Shown in pieces: positions 44,004 through 51,955 of a DNA stretch of 64,000 bases. A program made the translations under genes and the position numbers. The notes under the pieces were generated by a model. That model saw only the letters and a program-made list of their open reading frames with translations, made no database searches and was not told the DNA's origin. Numbering within the stretch: the stretch's first letter is position 1; each line of letters begins with the position of its first letter. Source of the stretch: DATLGB01 sp963726825 (lineage in GTDB: Bacteria > Actinomycetota > Thermoleophilia > Solirubrobacterales > Solirubrobacteraceae); the NCBI GenBank assembly GCA_963726825.1, contig CAVSDT010000002.1, forward strand, positions 992,001 to 1,056,000, written 5' to 3'.

Positions 44004-44785
44004 GGCGCCGCCTCGTCACGGGGGAGCGGGTCGTCACGGCCGAGGGCGGCTTCAACCTCTCCTTCCAGCGCCACGTCGCGACCTACCGGCTGTGCGCGCC
44101 GGAGCTGCCCGCGACCGGGCGCATCCTCGACCTGGGCTGCGGGACGGGGCACTCCTTCCACGAGCTCGGCGCCCGGGAGACCGTCGGCGTCGACGTCTCC
44201 GCCGAGGCGCTCGCCGGCCAGGCGCGCGAGACGGTCGTGGCCGACATGCGGGCGCTGCCGTTCCCGGCGGCGTCCTTCGCGGCGGTGCTGAGCGTGCAGT
44301 CGATCGAGCACGTCCCGGATCCCGGGCGGATGCTGGCCGAGGTGGTGCGGGTGCTCGAGCCCGGGGGCCCGGCCGTGTTCGTGACGCCGAACCGGTTGGA
44401 GTTCGCCCGCGCGGACGAGATCATCGACCCCTATCACTTCGTCGAGTACGCGCCGGAGGAGCTCCACGCGCTGCTGGCGCCGTGGTTCGAGCGGGTCACC
44501 GTGCGCGGGCTGACGGGCTCGCCGGCGTGGGCCGCCCTCGTGGCGGAGGAGCACGCGCGCCTGGACGCCCTGCTGCGGCGCGACCCGCTGCGCCTGCGCC
44601 GGTTCGTGCCGCGCCGCGCGCGGCAGCTGGCCTACGACGCCCTGCTGACGCGCTCGCGCGCCGGGGCGCCGGACCCGCGCGCGGCGGCGATCACGCCCGA
44701 CGACTTCTTCCTCGTCGACGACCCGGCCGCGGTGGCGCGGGCGTTCGACCTCGTCGCGGTCTGCGCCGGCCCGAAGACCGCGTAG
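44000..44785 (+). CDS. Class I SAM-dependent methyltransferase
   Basis: The 261-residue enzyme has motif I RILDLGCGTGHSFHEL, acidic GVDVSAEALAG, VVADMRALPFP and LSVQSIEHVPDPGRML, a textbook Methyltransf_11 pattern. The GTG at 44000 overlaps the GT2 stop by 4 bp. The last 154 bp are overlapped in antisense by the 3' end of the convergent membrane protein gene. Likely a glycan or lipid-carrier methyltransferase by context. Confidence 0.83.
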   Translation: MRRRLVTGERVVTAEGGFNLSFQRHVATYRLCAPELPATGRILDLGCGTGHSFHELGARETVGVDVSAEALAGQARETVVADMRALPFPAASFAAVLSVQSIEHVPDPGRMLAEVVRVLEPGGPAVFVTPNRLEFARADEIIDPYHFVEYAPEELHALLAPWFERVTVRGLTGSPAWAALVAEEHARLDALLRRDPLRLRRFVPRRARQLAYDALLTRSRAGAPDPRAAAITPDDFFLVDDPAAVARAFDLVAVCAGPKTA

Positions 44786-46713
44786 CTCCCGTCCCGGTAC
44801 AGGGGCTCGGCGTCCTGGAGGCAGCCCGGGGCGCTGAACGGCTCGCGTCGGTCCGCGAAGGGGAAGGTGCCGACGACGACCCAGCCGCGGGCCGCACGGG
44901 CGCGCACGGCGGCGCAGTCCTCGGCGGCCGGGATCAGGGCGATGTCGTGCTGCAGTCGCTCCCCGGCCAGCGGCGCGAGCAGCTGCGGCGCGAACGCGAC
45001 GGGGAACCCGTCGTCCTGCCAGGCGGGCTGGTTCGCGGCCCAGGTCACGACGCCGGCGCTGGCGAGCCACGGCGCCCCGGCCTGGCGGCGGGCGAACCCG
45101 TGCCCGGCGCCGACGACGAGGACGACCGCGCCGAGCCCGGCTGCCGCCCATGCCGTTCGGGCCGTCCGGGCCGCCCAGGCCGCCGGGGGGTGGCGGAGGT
45201 CGACCGCAGGATGGGCGGTCAACCTCCGCCACCCCGCTGCGAGGACGGCCCCGAGCCCCGCGCCCACCAGCAGCGTCGCGGTCGACGGGATCGCCAGCAC
45301 GCTCAGGCCCTGGGCCGAGCGCACCGACCACAGGCAGCCGAGCGCGAGAACGGCCACCAGCCCGGCGCGGACCCCGTCCGGCGCGCGGCGGGCCGCCAGC
45401 GCGAGGGCGAGCGCGGCGACCCCGATGGTCGGCAGCAGGTAGCGGATCGTGGTGGCCGAGAGGTCCAGGGCGGGGTCCGGGGCGGCGCCGGTGAACGGCG
45501 CGACCGTCCAGAAGCCGACCCCCAGCAGCGTCACGGCCGCCACGGCCAGCGCCCCGCGGCGCCCGCGCAGCATCAGCGGCACGACGAGGCCGAGCGCCAG
45601 GACGAGGAAGCCGCCCGCCACCGCGTCGAGGTACGCGGCGCCGTTGCGATCGAGCGTCTCGCCCGGCCGCTGGAGGAAGCTCACGTCGAGGCGGGCGAGG
45701 AAGGCGGGCATCGGGTCGCCCCACGGCGCCGCCTTGAACGGATACAGGGGCGAGCCGTGCACGAGCAGGTTGCGCCCGTACCAGACCCCGCCGGCGCCCG
45801 CCCCGAGCGCCGCGCCGAGCGCGAGCGGGCGCGCCACGTGCCGCAGGCGCGCGCGCTGCGTCCAGCCGGCCCAGACGACGAGGACGACCAGCAGCGCGGC
45901 AGGCGTCGTCTTGGTCCCCAGCGCCAGCGCGGCGGCCGTCAGCCCGGGCGCGAGCAGTGCCGGGCGCGAGCGGGCGCACAGGACCAGGGCGCCCGCGCAC
46001 CACAGCCAGGCGAGCGCCGGCAGGTCGGTGTGGGGGCCGATCAGCTGGGTGACGGCGACGGGGGAGAGCAGCACGGCCGCGAGCGCCCAGGCGCCGACGA
46101 GCCGGTCCGCGCCCGCCGCTCGGAGCGCGAGCCACCCGGCTGCGATCGCGAGCAGCGCGATCGCCGGCGTCCACAGCAGCGCGGCGCCGAACCCGTGCGT
46201 GATCCCCGTCGTCCACGCCACGAGCAGCTCGTTGGTCACGGGGTAGTCGCCCTGCGGGAACTCGTACTGGAGCAGCTCGACCGCCCCCGGGTGCCCCGTC
46301 TGCGTCCAGATCACGGACTCCGGGAGGTGGTAGGTCAGCGGATCGATCCCGAGCCCCGGGTGCTTGATCAGCCAGGCGAGCCAGACGAGGGCCGCGCCGC
46401 CGAGCGCCCCCCCGGCGAGCAGCCGGCGCCCGCGCGGCATGCGCAACCGGGCCGCGGCCCCCGGCGGCCGCTCGGTCCAGGCGGTGGTGGCGCCCCAGGT
46501 CGCGACCGCGGCGAGGGTGAGCGCAACGGCGTTGCCGCCCAGCCCGGCGAGGCCCAGGAGCAGCGTCTCGATCCCCGCCACGGCGGCCGCCAACGGCGCG
46601 GCGGCAACGACGCGCTCGAGGCCGCGCGCGCCGAGCCGCCCGGCCCAGCGCCAGGCGGCCGCGCCGAGCGCGGCGACGGCGGCGACGAGCGCGAGGGCAC
46701 CGAGGACGGCCAC
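44632..46713 (-). CDS. Polytopic membrane glycosyltransferase-like protein (GT-C type)
   Basis: The 693-residue protein has at least ten membrane segments and an extracytoplasmic acidic loop after helix 3-4 (PGLGIDPLTYHLPESVIW), as in ArnT/PMT-like GT-C enzymes that use polyprenyl-phosphate sugars. GPHTDLPALAWLWCAGAL and WYGRNLLVHGSPLYPFK are further conserved-looking stretches. Residues 493-509 are encoded by a dispersed palindrome (copy B). The natural end seems to be near AVFGPAQTA, after which about 45 low-complexity residues run antisense into the methyltransferase gene. A TAGGCT box lies 10 nt from the GTG. Confidence 0.75.
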   Translation of the reverse strand: MAVLGALALVAAVAALGAAAWRWAGRLGARGLERVVAAAPLAAAVAGIETLLLGLAGLGGNAVALTLAAVATWGATTAWTERPPGAAARLRMPRGRRLLAGGALGGAALVWLAWLIKHPGLGIDPLTYHLPESVIWTQTGHPGAVELLQYEFPQGDYPVTNELLVAWTTGITHGFGAALLWTPAIALLAIAAGWLALRAAGADRLVGAWALAAVLLSPVAVTQLIGPHTDLPALAWLWCAGALVLCARSRPALLAPGLTAAALALGTKTTPAALLVVLVVWAGWTQRARLRHVARPLALGAALGAGAGGVWYGRNLLVHGSPLYPFKAAPWGDPMPAFLARLDVSFLQRPGETLDRNGAAYLDAVAGGFLVLALGLVVPLMLRGRRGALAVAAVTLLGVGFWTVAPFTGAAPDPALDLSATTIRYLLPTIGVAALALALAARRAPDGVRAGLVAVLALGCLWSVRSAQGLSVLAIPSTATLLVGAGLGAVLAAGWRRLTAHPAVDLRHPPAAWAARTARTAWAAAGLGAVVLVVGAGHGFARRQAGAPWLASAGVVTWAANQPAWQDDGFPVAFAPQLLAPLAGERLQHDIALIPAAEDCAAVRARAARGWVVVGTFPFADRREPFSAPGCLQDAEPLYRDGSYAVFGPAQTATRSNARATAAGSSTRKKSSGVIAAARGSGAPARERVSRAS
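45187..45235. repeat. GGTGGCGGAGGT palindrome, copy B (inside a CDS)
   Basis: Arms 45187-45206 and 45216-45235 form a 20 bp near-perfect stem with a 9 nt loop. It is translated in frame on the minus strand as GWRRLTAHPAVDLRHPP within a loop of the GT-C-like membrane protein. Confidence 0.85.
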
Positions 46714-46723
46714 GACCGGCCGG

Positions 46724-46729
46724 AGCCTA
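46724..46729 (-). promoter_or_regulatory. -10 box of the GT-C-like gene
   Basis: Minus-strand TAGGCT lies 10 nt before the GTG at 46713; it is identical to the boxes at 43215 and 43235. Confidence 0.35.
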
Positions 46730-46750
46730 CGTGGCCGTGCTCGGGTGGCG

Positions 46751-47764
46751 TCAGCTCATGGTGAGGACCATGCGAAAGCGCGCGTCCCCGGCCATCATCT
46801 TGTCGTAGGCCGCCTGGGCCTCGGCCAGCGGCATGGTCTCGATCGTCGGCTTCACGCCCGTCAGCGCGGAGAACCTCAGGGTGTCCTCGGAGTCCTGCGA
46901 CGTGCCGGACGCATGGCCCTGCACGGCGGTCGAACCCGGGATCAGCGCGAACGGCGGGACCTGCATCGGGTCGGCCGACGCGCCGACGACGACCAGCTGG
47001 CCGCGCGGCTTGAGCCCGCCGAGCGCCGGGGTCATCGCGTCCGGCACGGTCACCGTGGCCAGCACGACCTGCGCACCGCCGAGCCCGTTGAGCTCCTCGG
47101 CGACGTCGGACGCCGTCGAGTCGATGTAGTGGTGGGCCCCGAGGTCCTTGGCCAGCGACGCCTTCTCGGTCCCACGGGCGATGGCGACGACCTCGAAGCC
47201 CATCTTGGCCGCGTACTGGATGCCGAGGTGGCCGAGGCCGCCGACGCCGAGGATCGCCACGACGTCACCGGGGCGGGCAACGGACTCCCGCAGCGCGTTG
47301 AACGTCGTGATGCCGGCGCACAACAGCGGCGCGGCGTCGGCGTCGGAGAGGTCGTCGGGGATGCTCGCCAGCGCCTCGTGCGGGGCGACCATGTACTCCG
47401 CGTAGCCGCCGTCGTAGGTGATGCCCGAGACCTTGCCGTTCTCGCACGAGATGAAATCCCCGCGGCGGCAGGGCTCGCAGACGAAGCAGCAGCCGCCGAA
47501 CCACCCGACGCCGACGCGCTCGCCCGGCTCCCACTCCTCGACGCCCTCGCCGACGGCGTCCACGACGCCGGCCACCTCGTGGCCGGGGATGCGCGGGAAG
47601 TCGTTGCCCATCGCCCCGAGCACGGTCAGCGAGTCGGAGTGGCAGACGCCGCAGGCCTGGACCTTGACGCGGACCTCGCCACGCCCCGGCTCGGGGATGT
47701 CGACGTCGACCAGCTCGAACTTCGCGCCCTGCTCGGGGACGCGGGCGGCTTTCATGGTGCTCAT
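46751..47764 (-). CDS. Zinc-dependent alcohol dehydrogenase
   Basis: The 337-residue enzyme has the catalytic zinc ligands in CGVCHSD and GHEVAG, the structural zinc set CCFVCEPCRRGDFISC, and the NAD site ILGVGGLGHLGIQYAAKMG, as in AdhA-type ethanol/aldehyde dehydrogenases. ATG at 47764 is preferred because GGGTAGGGA precedes it at a good distance; a GTG at 47788 overlaps the aquaporin stop and adds eight non-conserved residues. It is in line with the aquaporin gene (20 bp gap), so the two may be co-transcribed. Confidence 0.92.
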   Translation of the reverse strand: MSTMKAARVPEQGAKFELVDVDIPEPGRGEVRVKVQACGVCHSDSLTVLGAMGNDFPRIPGHEVAGVVDAVGEGVEEWEPGERVGVGWFGGCCFVCEPCRRGDFISCENGKVSGITYDGGYAEYMVAPHEALASIPDDLSDADAAPLLCAGITTFNALRESVARPGDVVAILGVGGLGHLGIQYAAKMGFEVVAIARGTEKASLAKDLGAHHYIDSTASDVAEELNGLGGAQVVLATVTVPDAMTPALGGLKPRGQLVVVGASADPMQVPPFALIPGSTAVQGHASGTSQDSEDTLRFSALTGVKPTIETMPLAEAQAAYDKMMAGDARFRMVLTMS

Positions 47765-47784
47765 GCCCGTGTCCCTACCCGGGA

Positions 47785-48525
47785 TCACACCGCGGGCGCG
47801 CCACCCTCGGATGCGACGGCGGACTCGGCCGGATCGATCGCGGCCTCACCGGCGAAGAGGAACTCGTGCAGCTTCGCCCCGCCGACCGCACCCACGAGCG
47901 GCGCGACGATGAACACCGGCAGCTGCGCGATCGCCCACCCGCCGGAGAACAGCGCCGGGCCGATGGAGCGAGCCGGGTTCACGGACGTGCCGTCGATCGG
48001 GATGCCGACGAGGTGGATCAGGACGAGCACGAGGCCGATCGGGATGCCGGCGAAGGCGACGTTGGCGATCCGGTCGGTGGACGACAGCACGGTGAACACG
48101 AGCAGCGCCGTGAGGATCAGCTCCGCGATGATCGCCGCGAGGACGTTGAACCCGCCGCCCGAGTGCGACGCGAACCCGTTGGCCCCGAGCCCGAGGTCGC
48201 CCAGCGAGTAGCCCCCGTCCTGGCTCTTGACGATCACCACGAGCACGATCGCGGCCGCGATCCCGCCGATCACCTGGGCGATCCAGTACCGGATGGCCTC
48301 GTCGATCTCCATCCGGCGGGACACGAGCAGGCCGAGCGTGACGGCCGGGTTGATGTGGCAGCCGGAGATCGGCCCGATGGCGTAGGCCATCGCCAGCAGG
48401 GAGATGCCGAAGGCGAACGCGACGCCGAGCGGACCGATGACGTCCCCGGCGACGACGGCGGAACCGACGCCTCCGAAGACCAGGACGAAGGTGCCGACGG
48501 CTTCGGCGATGGGGCGACGGTTCAT
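47785..48525 (-). CDS. aqpZ: Aquaporin (MIP family channel)
   Basis: The 246-residue channel has six membrane helices and both NPA boxes, HINPAVTLG (after helix 2) and SVNPARSIG (after helix 5), plus the AEAVGTFVLVFGG opening. The selectivity-filter His in helix 5 (LVLIHLVGIP) and Arg after the second NPA (NPAR) favour a water channel over a glycerol facilitator. ATG at 48525 lies 7 nt after TAGAAG on the minus strand. Confidence 0.92.
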   Translation of the reverse strand: MNRRPIAEAVGTFVLVFGGVGSAVVAGDVIGPLGVAFAFGISLLAMAYAIGPISGCHINPAVTLGLLVSRRMEIDEAIRYWIAQVIGGIAAAIVLVVIVKSQDGGYSLGDLGLGANGFASHSGGGFNVLAAIIAELILTALLVFTVLSSTDRIANVAFAGIPIGLVLVLIHLVGIPIDGTSVNPARSIGPALFSGGWAIAQLPVFIVAPLVGAVGGAKLHEFLFAGEAAIDPAESAVASEGGAPAV

Positions 48526-48532
48526 GCGCCAG

Positions 48533-48569
48533 CTTCTACCAGGCGGATCGGCGTCCGGAGAGCTACCGT
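48533..48569. promoter_or_regulatory. Divergent -10-like boxes of aquaporin and methyltransferase genes
   Basis: Minus-strand TAGAAG (48538-48533, a weak match lacking the final T) is 7 nt from the aquaporin ATG. Plus-strand TACCGT (48564-48569) is 8 nt from the ATG at 48578. Confidence 0.35.
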
Positions 48570-48577
48570 CCGACCGG

Positions 48578-49249
48578 ATGGCCCAGCCGCTGATCCGCGC
48601 CTTCGTCGCCGAGCTCGCGACGAGGCTCGAGCTTCCGGACCCCGTCGTCGAGTTCGGGGCCCTCCAGGTCGAGGACGAGCAGGACGGCGATCTGCGCCCC
48701 CTGTTCCCCGGCCGTCCCTACGTCGGCACCGACTTCCGCGCGGGGCCGGGCGTCGACCGGGTCGAGGACCTGCGGGCGCTGACCTTCGAGGACGGGTCCG
48801 TCGGCACGGCCCTGTGCCTGGACACGCTCGAGCACTGCGAGGACCCGCCGCAGGCGTGTCGCGAGCTCGCCCGCGTCTGCTCGCCCGACGGCGGCGTCTG
48901 CGTCATCTCCTCCGTGATGCTGTTCGGCATCCACGCGTACCCGAGCGACTACTTCCGCTTCACCCCCGAGGGCTTCCGCTCGCTCCTGGGGGGCTTCGAC
49001 GCCGCCTGGGTCGCCGGTGTCGGCCCCGTCGATGCGCCCTTCCAGGTCGTCGGCGTCGGCGTGCGCGGCCGGGGCGCCGACCTCGGCCTGCGCGTCGAGG
49101 ACCTCCCGACGCTCGTGGAGGCCCAGCGCCGCTACGACGAGCGGCGGGGCAAGGTCCGCCTCGGGGTGCTCAACCACGACCCGGGCGAGCTCGTCCGGGC
49201 GCTCGGCCGCGAGGCCCCGCGGCTCATCCGGGAGCGGTTGCGACGATGA
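48578..49249 (+). CDS. SAM-dependent methyltransferase-like protein
   Basis: The 223-residue protein has a degenerate class I methyltransferase core: VVEFGALQVEDEQDGDLRP at the motif I position lacks the usual GxGxG, while LCLDTLEHCEDPPQACREL and SSVMLFGIHAYPSDYFRFTPEGF are typical later motifs. The same unusual motif I occurs in SAM-domain proteins of glycan clusters, so activity is possible but not assured. Its 3' end overlaps the convergent methyltransferase gene by 26 bp. Confidence 0.72.
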   Translation: MAQPLIRAFVAELATRLELPDPVVEFGALQVEDEQDGDLRPLFPGRPYVGTDFRAGPGVDRVEDLRALTFEDGSVGTALCLDTLEHCEDPPQACRELARVCSPDGGVCVISSVMLFGIHAYPSDYFRFTPEGFRSLLGGFDAAWVAGVGPVDAPFQVVGVGVRGRGADLGLRVEDLPTLVEAQRRYDERRGKVRLGVLNHDPGELVRALGREAPRLIRERLRR

Positions 49250-49916
49250 CGTGCTGCAGCGTCAGCAGCGTCCGCACGCCGGGCAGGCGCGGCGCGAGCA
49301 GCGCGACCGGCCACGGCCACGGCTGACCGTCCGGCCGCAGCAGCCGCCGGTCGACGCGCTGCACCGTGAGCCCGGCGCCCGTGACGAGGTCGTGGGCGTC
49401 GGCGAGCGTGAACCAGCGCAGGTGGGTGCGGTCGAAGAGCCCGACCGATCGCCGCGGCCAGCGCCCGTGGCGCCCGAGCTGCCAGAACGTCTCCCACGAG
49501 CGCACGTTGGGGAGGGAGACGATCGCGGTCCCGCCCGGCGCGAGCCGCGCGACCGCCGTGGCGAGCGTGGCGTCGGGGTCGGGGAGGTGCTCGAGCACGT
49601 CGGCGGCGATCAGGACGTCGAACACGCCGAGCCCCCGCAGCCCGTGCGGGTCCTGCAGATCGGCGGTGCGCACCGCGTCGAGCCGTTGCGCCGCCTGCGC
49701 CGCGTAGGCGGGGTCCCGTTCGACGCCCACGACCTCGAGGGCGGGGGTGCGCTGCTTGAGCGCCGCGCCGAGCGCCCCGGCCGCGCAGCCGAGGTCGAGC
49801 ACCCGCCGTGCGGTGGCCGGGACGTGCCGGGCGACGTCGGGGCGGGCGGTCTCGTAGGCGTGGACGGGGGCGGGCATCGGGATCGGGATCGGGATCGGGA
49901 TCGGGGGAGCATGCAC
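49224..49916 (-). CDS. Class I SAM-dependent methyltransferase
   Basis: The 230-residue enzyme has motif I RRVLDLGCAAGALGAALK, acidic GVERDPAYAAQAAQ and LIAADVLEHLPDPDATL. The long reading from GTG at 49916 gives an N-terminal Pro-Ile repeat encoded by a hexanucleotide microsatellite. ATG at 49877, just after the repeat (MPAPVHAYE), is an attractive alternative that would put the repeat in the leader. A 44 bp palindrome lies just upstream. Confidence 0.8.
   Translation of the reverse strand: MHAPPIPIPIPIPMPAPVHAYETARPDVARHVPATARRVLDLGCAAGALGAALKQRTPALEVVGVERDPAYAAQAAQRLDAVRTADLQDPHGLRGLGVFDVLIAADVLEHLPDPDATLATAVARLAPGGTAIVSLPNVRSWETFWQLGRHGRWPRRSVGLFDRTHLRWFTLADAHDLVTGAGLTVQRVDRRLLRPDGQPWPWPVALLAPRLPGVRTLLTLQHVIVATAPG
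49876..49905. repeat. Five tandem ATCGGG hexamers
   Basis: Five perfect copies of ATCGGG occupy the 5' end of the methyltransferase reading frame. A six-base unit changes protein length in two-residue steps without frameshift, so copy-number change would not switch the gene off. Confidence 0.9.
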
Positions 49917-49924
49917 TACCGCGT

Positions 49925-49968
49925 CCGGGTTGCACCGGGTAGCGGATCGGCTACCCGGTGCAACCCGG
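49925..49968. repeat. 44 bp palindromic repeat, copy 2
   Basis: A perfect 19 bp stem (49925-49943 with 49950-49968) encloses GGATCG. The 44 bases are the exact reverse complement of copy 1 at 32722. It fills half of the 82 bp gap between a methyltransferase start and a GT4 stop that read in the same direction. Confidence 0.9.
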
Positions 49969-49998
49969 TATCGGCAGGTCGTCGTCGCGGGTGCGGCG

Positions 49999-51018
49999 TC
50001 AGCCCTCCTGCGCGGTGCGTTCCAGCGCCGCGAGCCAGCCGCGGGCCGTGTGGGCCCAGGTCAGCTGGGCCGCCCGGGCGCGGCCGGCGGCCCGCAGCCG
50101 CGGCGCGTCGGCCAGCGCCGCGCGGATGCCGTCGGCGATGGCCTCCGGGGTCGGCGGGCGGATGACGCCCGCATCGAGCACCACCTCGGGGAGCGCGCCG
50201 CGGTCGGAGACGACGACGGGGGCTCCCGCGGCCATCGCCTCGGCGGCGACGAGGCCGAAGCCCTCCCACAGCGACGGCACGCAGACGACGGCGGCACCGG
50301 CCATCAGGTCGGCGAGGCCGGCGTCGTCGGGGCGGGGGAGGGTGTGCAGCTCGGCACCCTGGAGCGGGGCGAGGGCCGCGTGGAGCAGCTCGGTGGAGTC
50401 CTGCCGGTCGACCGCGGGAGAGGCGAGGACGACCAGGGTGCGGATCACGCCCTCGGCGGCAAGCGCCTCGATCGCCGCCCGCAGCGCGCCGAGGTTCTTG
50501 CGGGCGTGGACCTGGCCGGCGAACAGGACGTAGGGCGCGTCGCCGGCCAGCGCCTGACCCCGTGCCGGAACCCCGGCGGCGAAGCGCGCGACGTCGACTC
50601 CGAGTGCCACGACGTCGATGCGGTCGGCCGGGACGCCGAGCACGGCCGCCGCCTGCGCCGCGGAGGTGCGGGCGGGCACCGTCAGGCGGTCGGCCCGCGC
50701 CGCGCCGCGGCGCGACAGCGCAGCAGCCTCCGCGAGGAAGGTGGGGTCGAGCCCGACCGTCGCGGCCGGGTCCGCCCACGGGGCCTCGGACACGTAGCCG
50801 AGCACCGGGCGGCCGGGCGCGGGTGGCGGGTCGAAGACGTCGGTGAGCCAGACGTCGCCGCGGGCGCGGCGGGCGGGGTCGGCCTCGACGACCGGCGTCA
50901 GCGCGGCGAGGGCGGCGAGCCCGTGGCGCCACACGCGACCGTGGCCGGACTCGGGGTGGTGGGCGGTCCGCAGGGTGGGTGAGACCAGGACGCGCAGGCC
51001 GCGCCGGCGGCCGATCAC
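49999..51018 (-). CDS. GT4 family glycosyltransferase
   Basis: The 339-residue GT-B enzyme has VLFAGQVHARKNLGALRAAI opening the donor domain, PSLWEGFGLVAAEAMAAGAPVVVSDRGALPEVV as the E-x7-E region, and the acceptor half with RLTVPARTSAAQAAAVLGV. GTG at 51018 overlaps the methyltransferase stop by 4 bp and starts VIGRRRGLRVLVSP. It ends just after the palindrome at 49925-49968. Confidence 0.88.
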   Translation of the reverse strand: MIGRRRGLRVLVSPTLRTAHHPESGHGRVWRHGLAALAALTPVVEADPARRARGDVWLTDVFDPPPAPGRPVLGYVSEAPWADPAATVGLDPTFLAEAAALSRRGAARADRLTVPARTSAAQAAAVLGVPADRIDVVALGVDVARFAAGVPARGQALAGDAPYVLFAGQVHARKNLGALRAAIEALAAEGVIRTLVVLASPAVDRQDSTELLHAALAPLQGAELHTLPRPDDAGLADLMAGAAVVCVPSLWEGFGLVAAEAMAAGAPVVVSDRGALPEVVLDAGVIRPPTPEAIADGIRAALADAPRLRAAGRARAAQLTWAHTARGWLAALERTAQEG

Positions 51019-51929
51019 GGCACGCGGGCGAGCGCCCAGACGACCATGCCGTGCCCGCGGCGCTCGTCCCAGCGGCGGGCGACCCCGGCGGCGGCGCGCC
51101 CGGCGCGCTCGGCGACGGGGCCCGGGAGGCGCCGGGCCAGGCGGTCGGCCCACGCGGCGCGGCCCATGTCGCTCAGCCGCTCGCGGCCGGTCTGCAGCGC
51201 GGAGGGCCACGTGACGGCCTCGACCGTGACGGGCTCCAGTCCGGCGGCGCGCAGCGCGACGGCCAGCGTCCCCGGGGTGAAGTGCACGAGGTGCTCGAGC
51301 GGGCGCAGGTGCACCCAGCCCGCCCCGGCGCTGCGGCGCAGCGTCGAGTCCCAGTTGGGCGACTCGACGAGGACGTGGCCGCCGGGCTTCGCCATCCGCG
51401 CGAGGGAGCGCAGGAACGCCGGACCGTCCGGCACGTGCTCGAGCACGTGCGAGGCGACGACGAGGTCGAAGGCGCGCTCGGGGAGGCCGGCGTCCGCGAG
51501 GTCGGATGCGGTGACGTCCAGACCGCGCTCGCGGGCGCGGGCGGCGGAGTCGGCCAGCGGCTCCACGCCGCGGGCGTCCCAGCCGCGCGACTCGAGCGCG
51601 GCGAGCAGCTCACCCGTCCCGCAGCCGACGTCGAGGGCGGTGCCGGGCGCGCCGAGGCGCGCGGCGACCCGGTCGGCCCGCGCGCCGCACACCTCCGCGA
51701 GGAAGGCCTGGAAGCGCGGGTGCAGGACGTCCATCCCGAAGCCGTCCCCGGCCGTGTAGTAGCCGTCGACGAAGACCGCGTCGGGGTCGGCGTACTCGCG
51801 GGCGTACGTCGTGGCGCAGACGGGGCAGCGGCGCAGAGGGGCCTCGCCGAGGTCCCACTCGTCGCCGCCCGGGGCGCCGCAGGTGGGGCAGGCGTCGAGG
51901 GCCAGCACCCTCGGGGAGACGGTCGCCAT
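51015..51929 (-). CDS. SAM-dependent methyltransferase with N-terminal zinc ribbon
   Basis: The 304-residue protein begins with a four-Cys ribbon (CPTCG and CPVCA), then YADPDAVFVDGYYTAGDG and motif I ALDVGCGTGELLAAL, RGVEPLADSAA and VASHVLEHVPDGP. The ribbon-plus-core design matches the product of 24736-25653, making a second copy of this architecture. ATG at 51929 is preferred over 51941 because the latter falls inside the -10 element. Coupled to a GT4 gene. Confidence 0.85.
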   Translation of the reverse strand: MATVSPRVLALDACPTCGAPGGDEWDLGEAPLRRCPVCATTYAREYADPDAVFVDGYYTAGDGFGMDVLHPRFQAFLAEVCGARADRVAARLGAPGTALDVGCGTGELLAALESRGWDARGVEPLADSAARARERGLDVTASDLADAGLPERAFDLVVASHVLEHVPDGPAFLRSLARMAKPGGHVLVESPNWDSTLRRSAGAGWVHLRPLEHLVHFTPGTLAVALRAAGLEPVTVEAVTWPSALQTGRERLSDMGRAAWADRLARRLPGPVAERAGRAAAGVARRWDERRGHGMVVWALARVP

Positions 51930-51936
51930 CGGCCGG

Positions 51937-51946
51937 AGCATACGAT
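51937..51946. promoter_or_regulatory. Symmetric bidirectional -10 element
   Basis: AGCATACGAT reads TATGCT on the minus strand (7 nt from ATG 51929) and TACGAT on the plus strand (9 nt from ATG 51956), sharing the central TA. It has the same ANNNTANNNT form as the element at 31689-31698. Confidence 0.55.
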
Positions 51947-51955
51947 TGCGTCCAG

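Noticed and set aside
47764..47788. GTG at 47788 as start of the alcohol dehydrogenase
   Set aside because: It overlaps the aquaporin stop and adds a non-conserved octapeptide, while ATG at 47764 has a good ribosome-binding site.
49876..49905. Phase-variable on/off switch by the ATCGGG repeat
   Set aside because: The unit is six bases, so slippage does not shift the reading frame.
51927..51941. ATG at 51941 as start of the zinc-ribbon methyltransferase
   Set aside because: It lies inside the shared -10 element; ATG at 51929 has the 7 nt spacing and keeps the whole conserved region.
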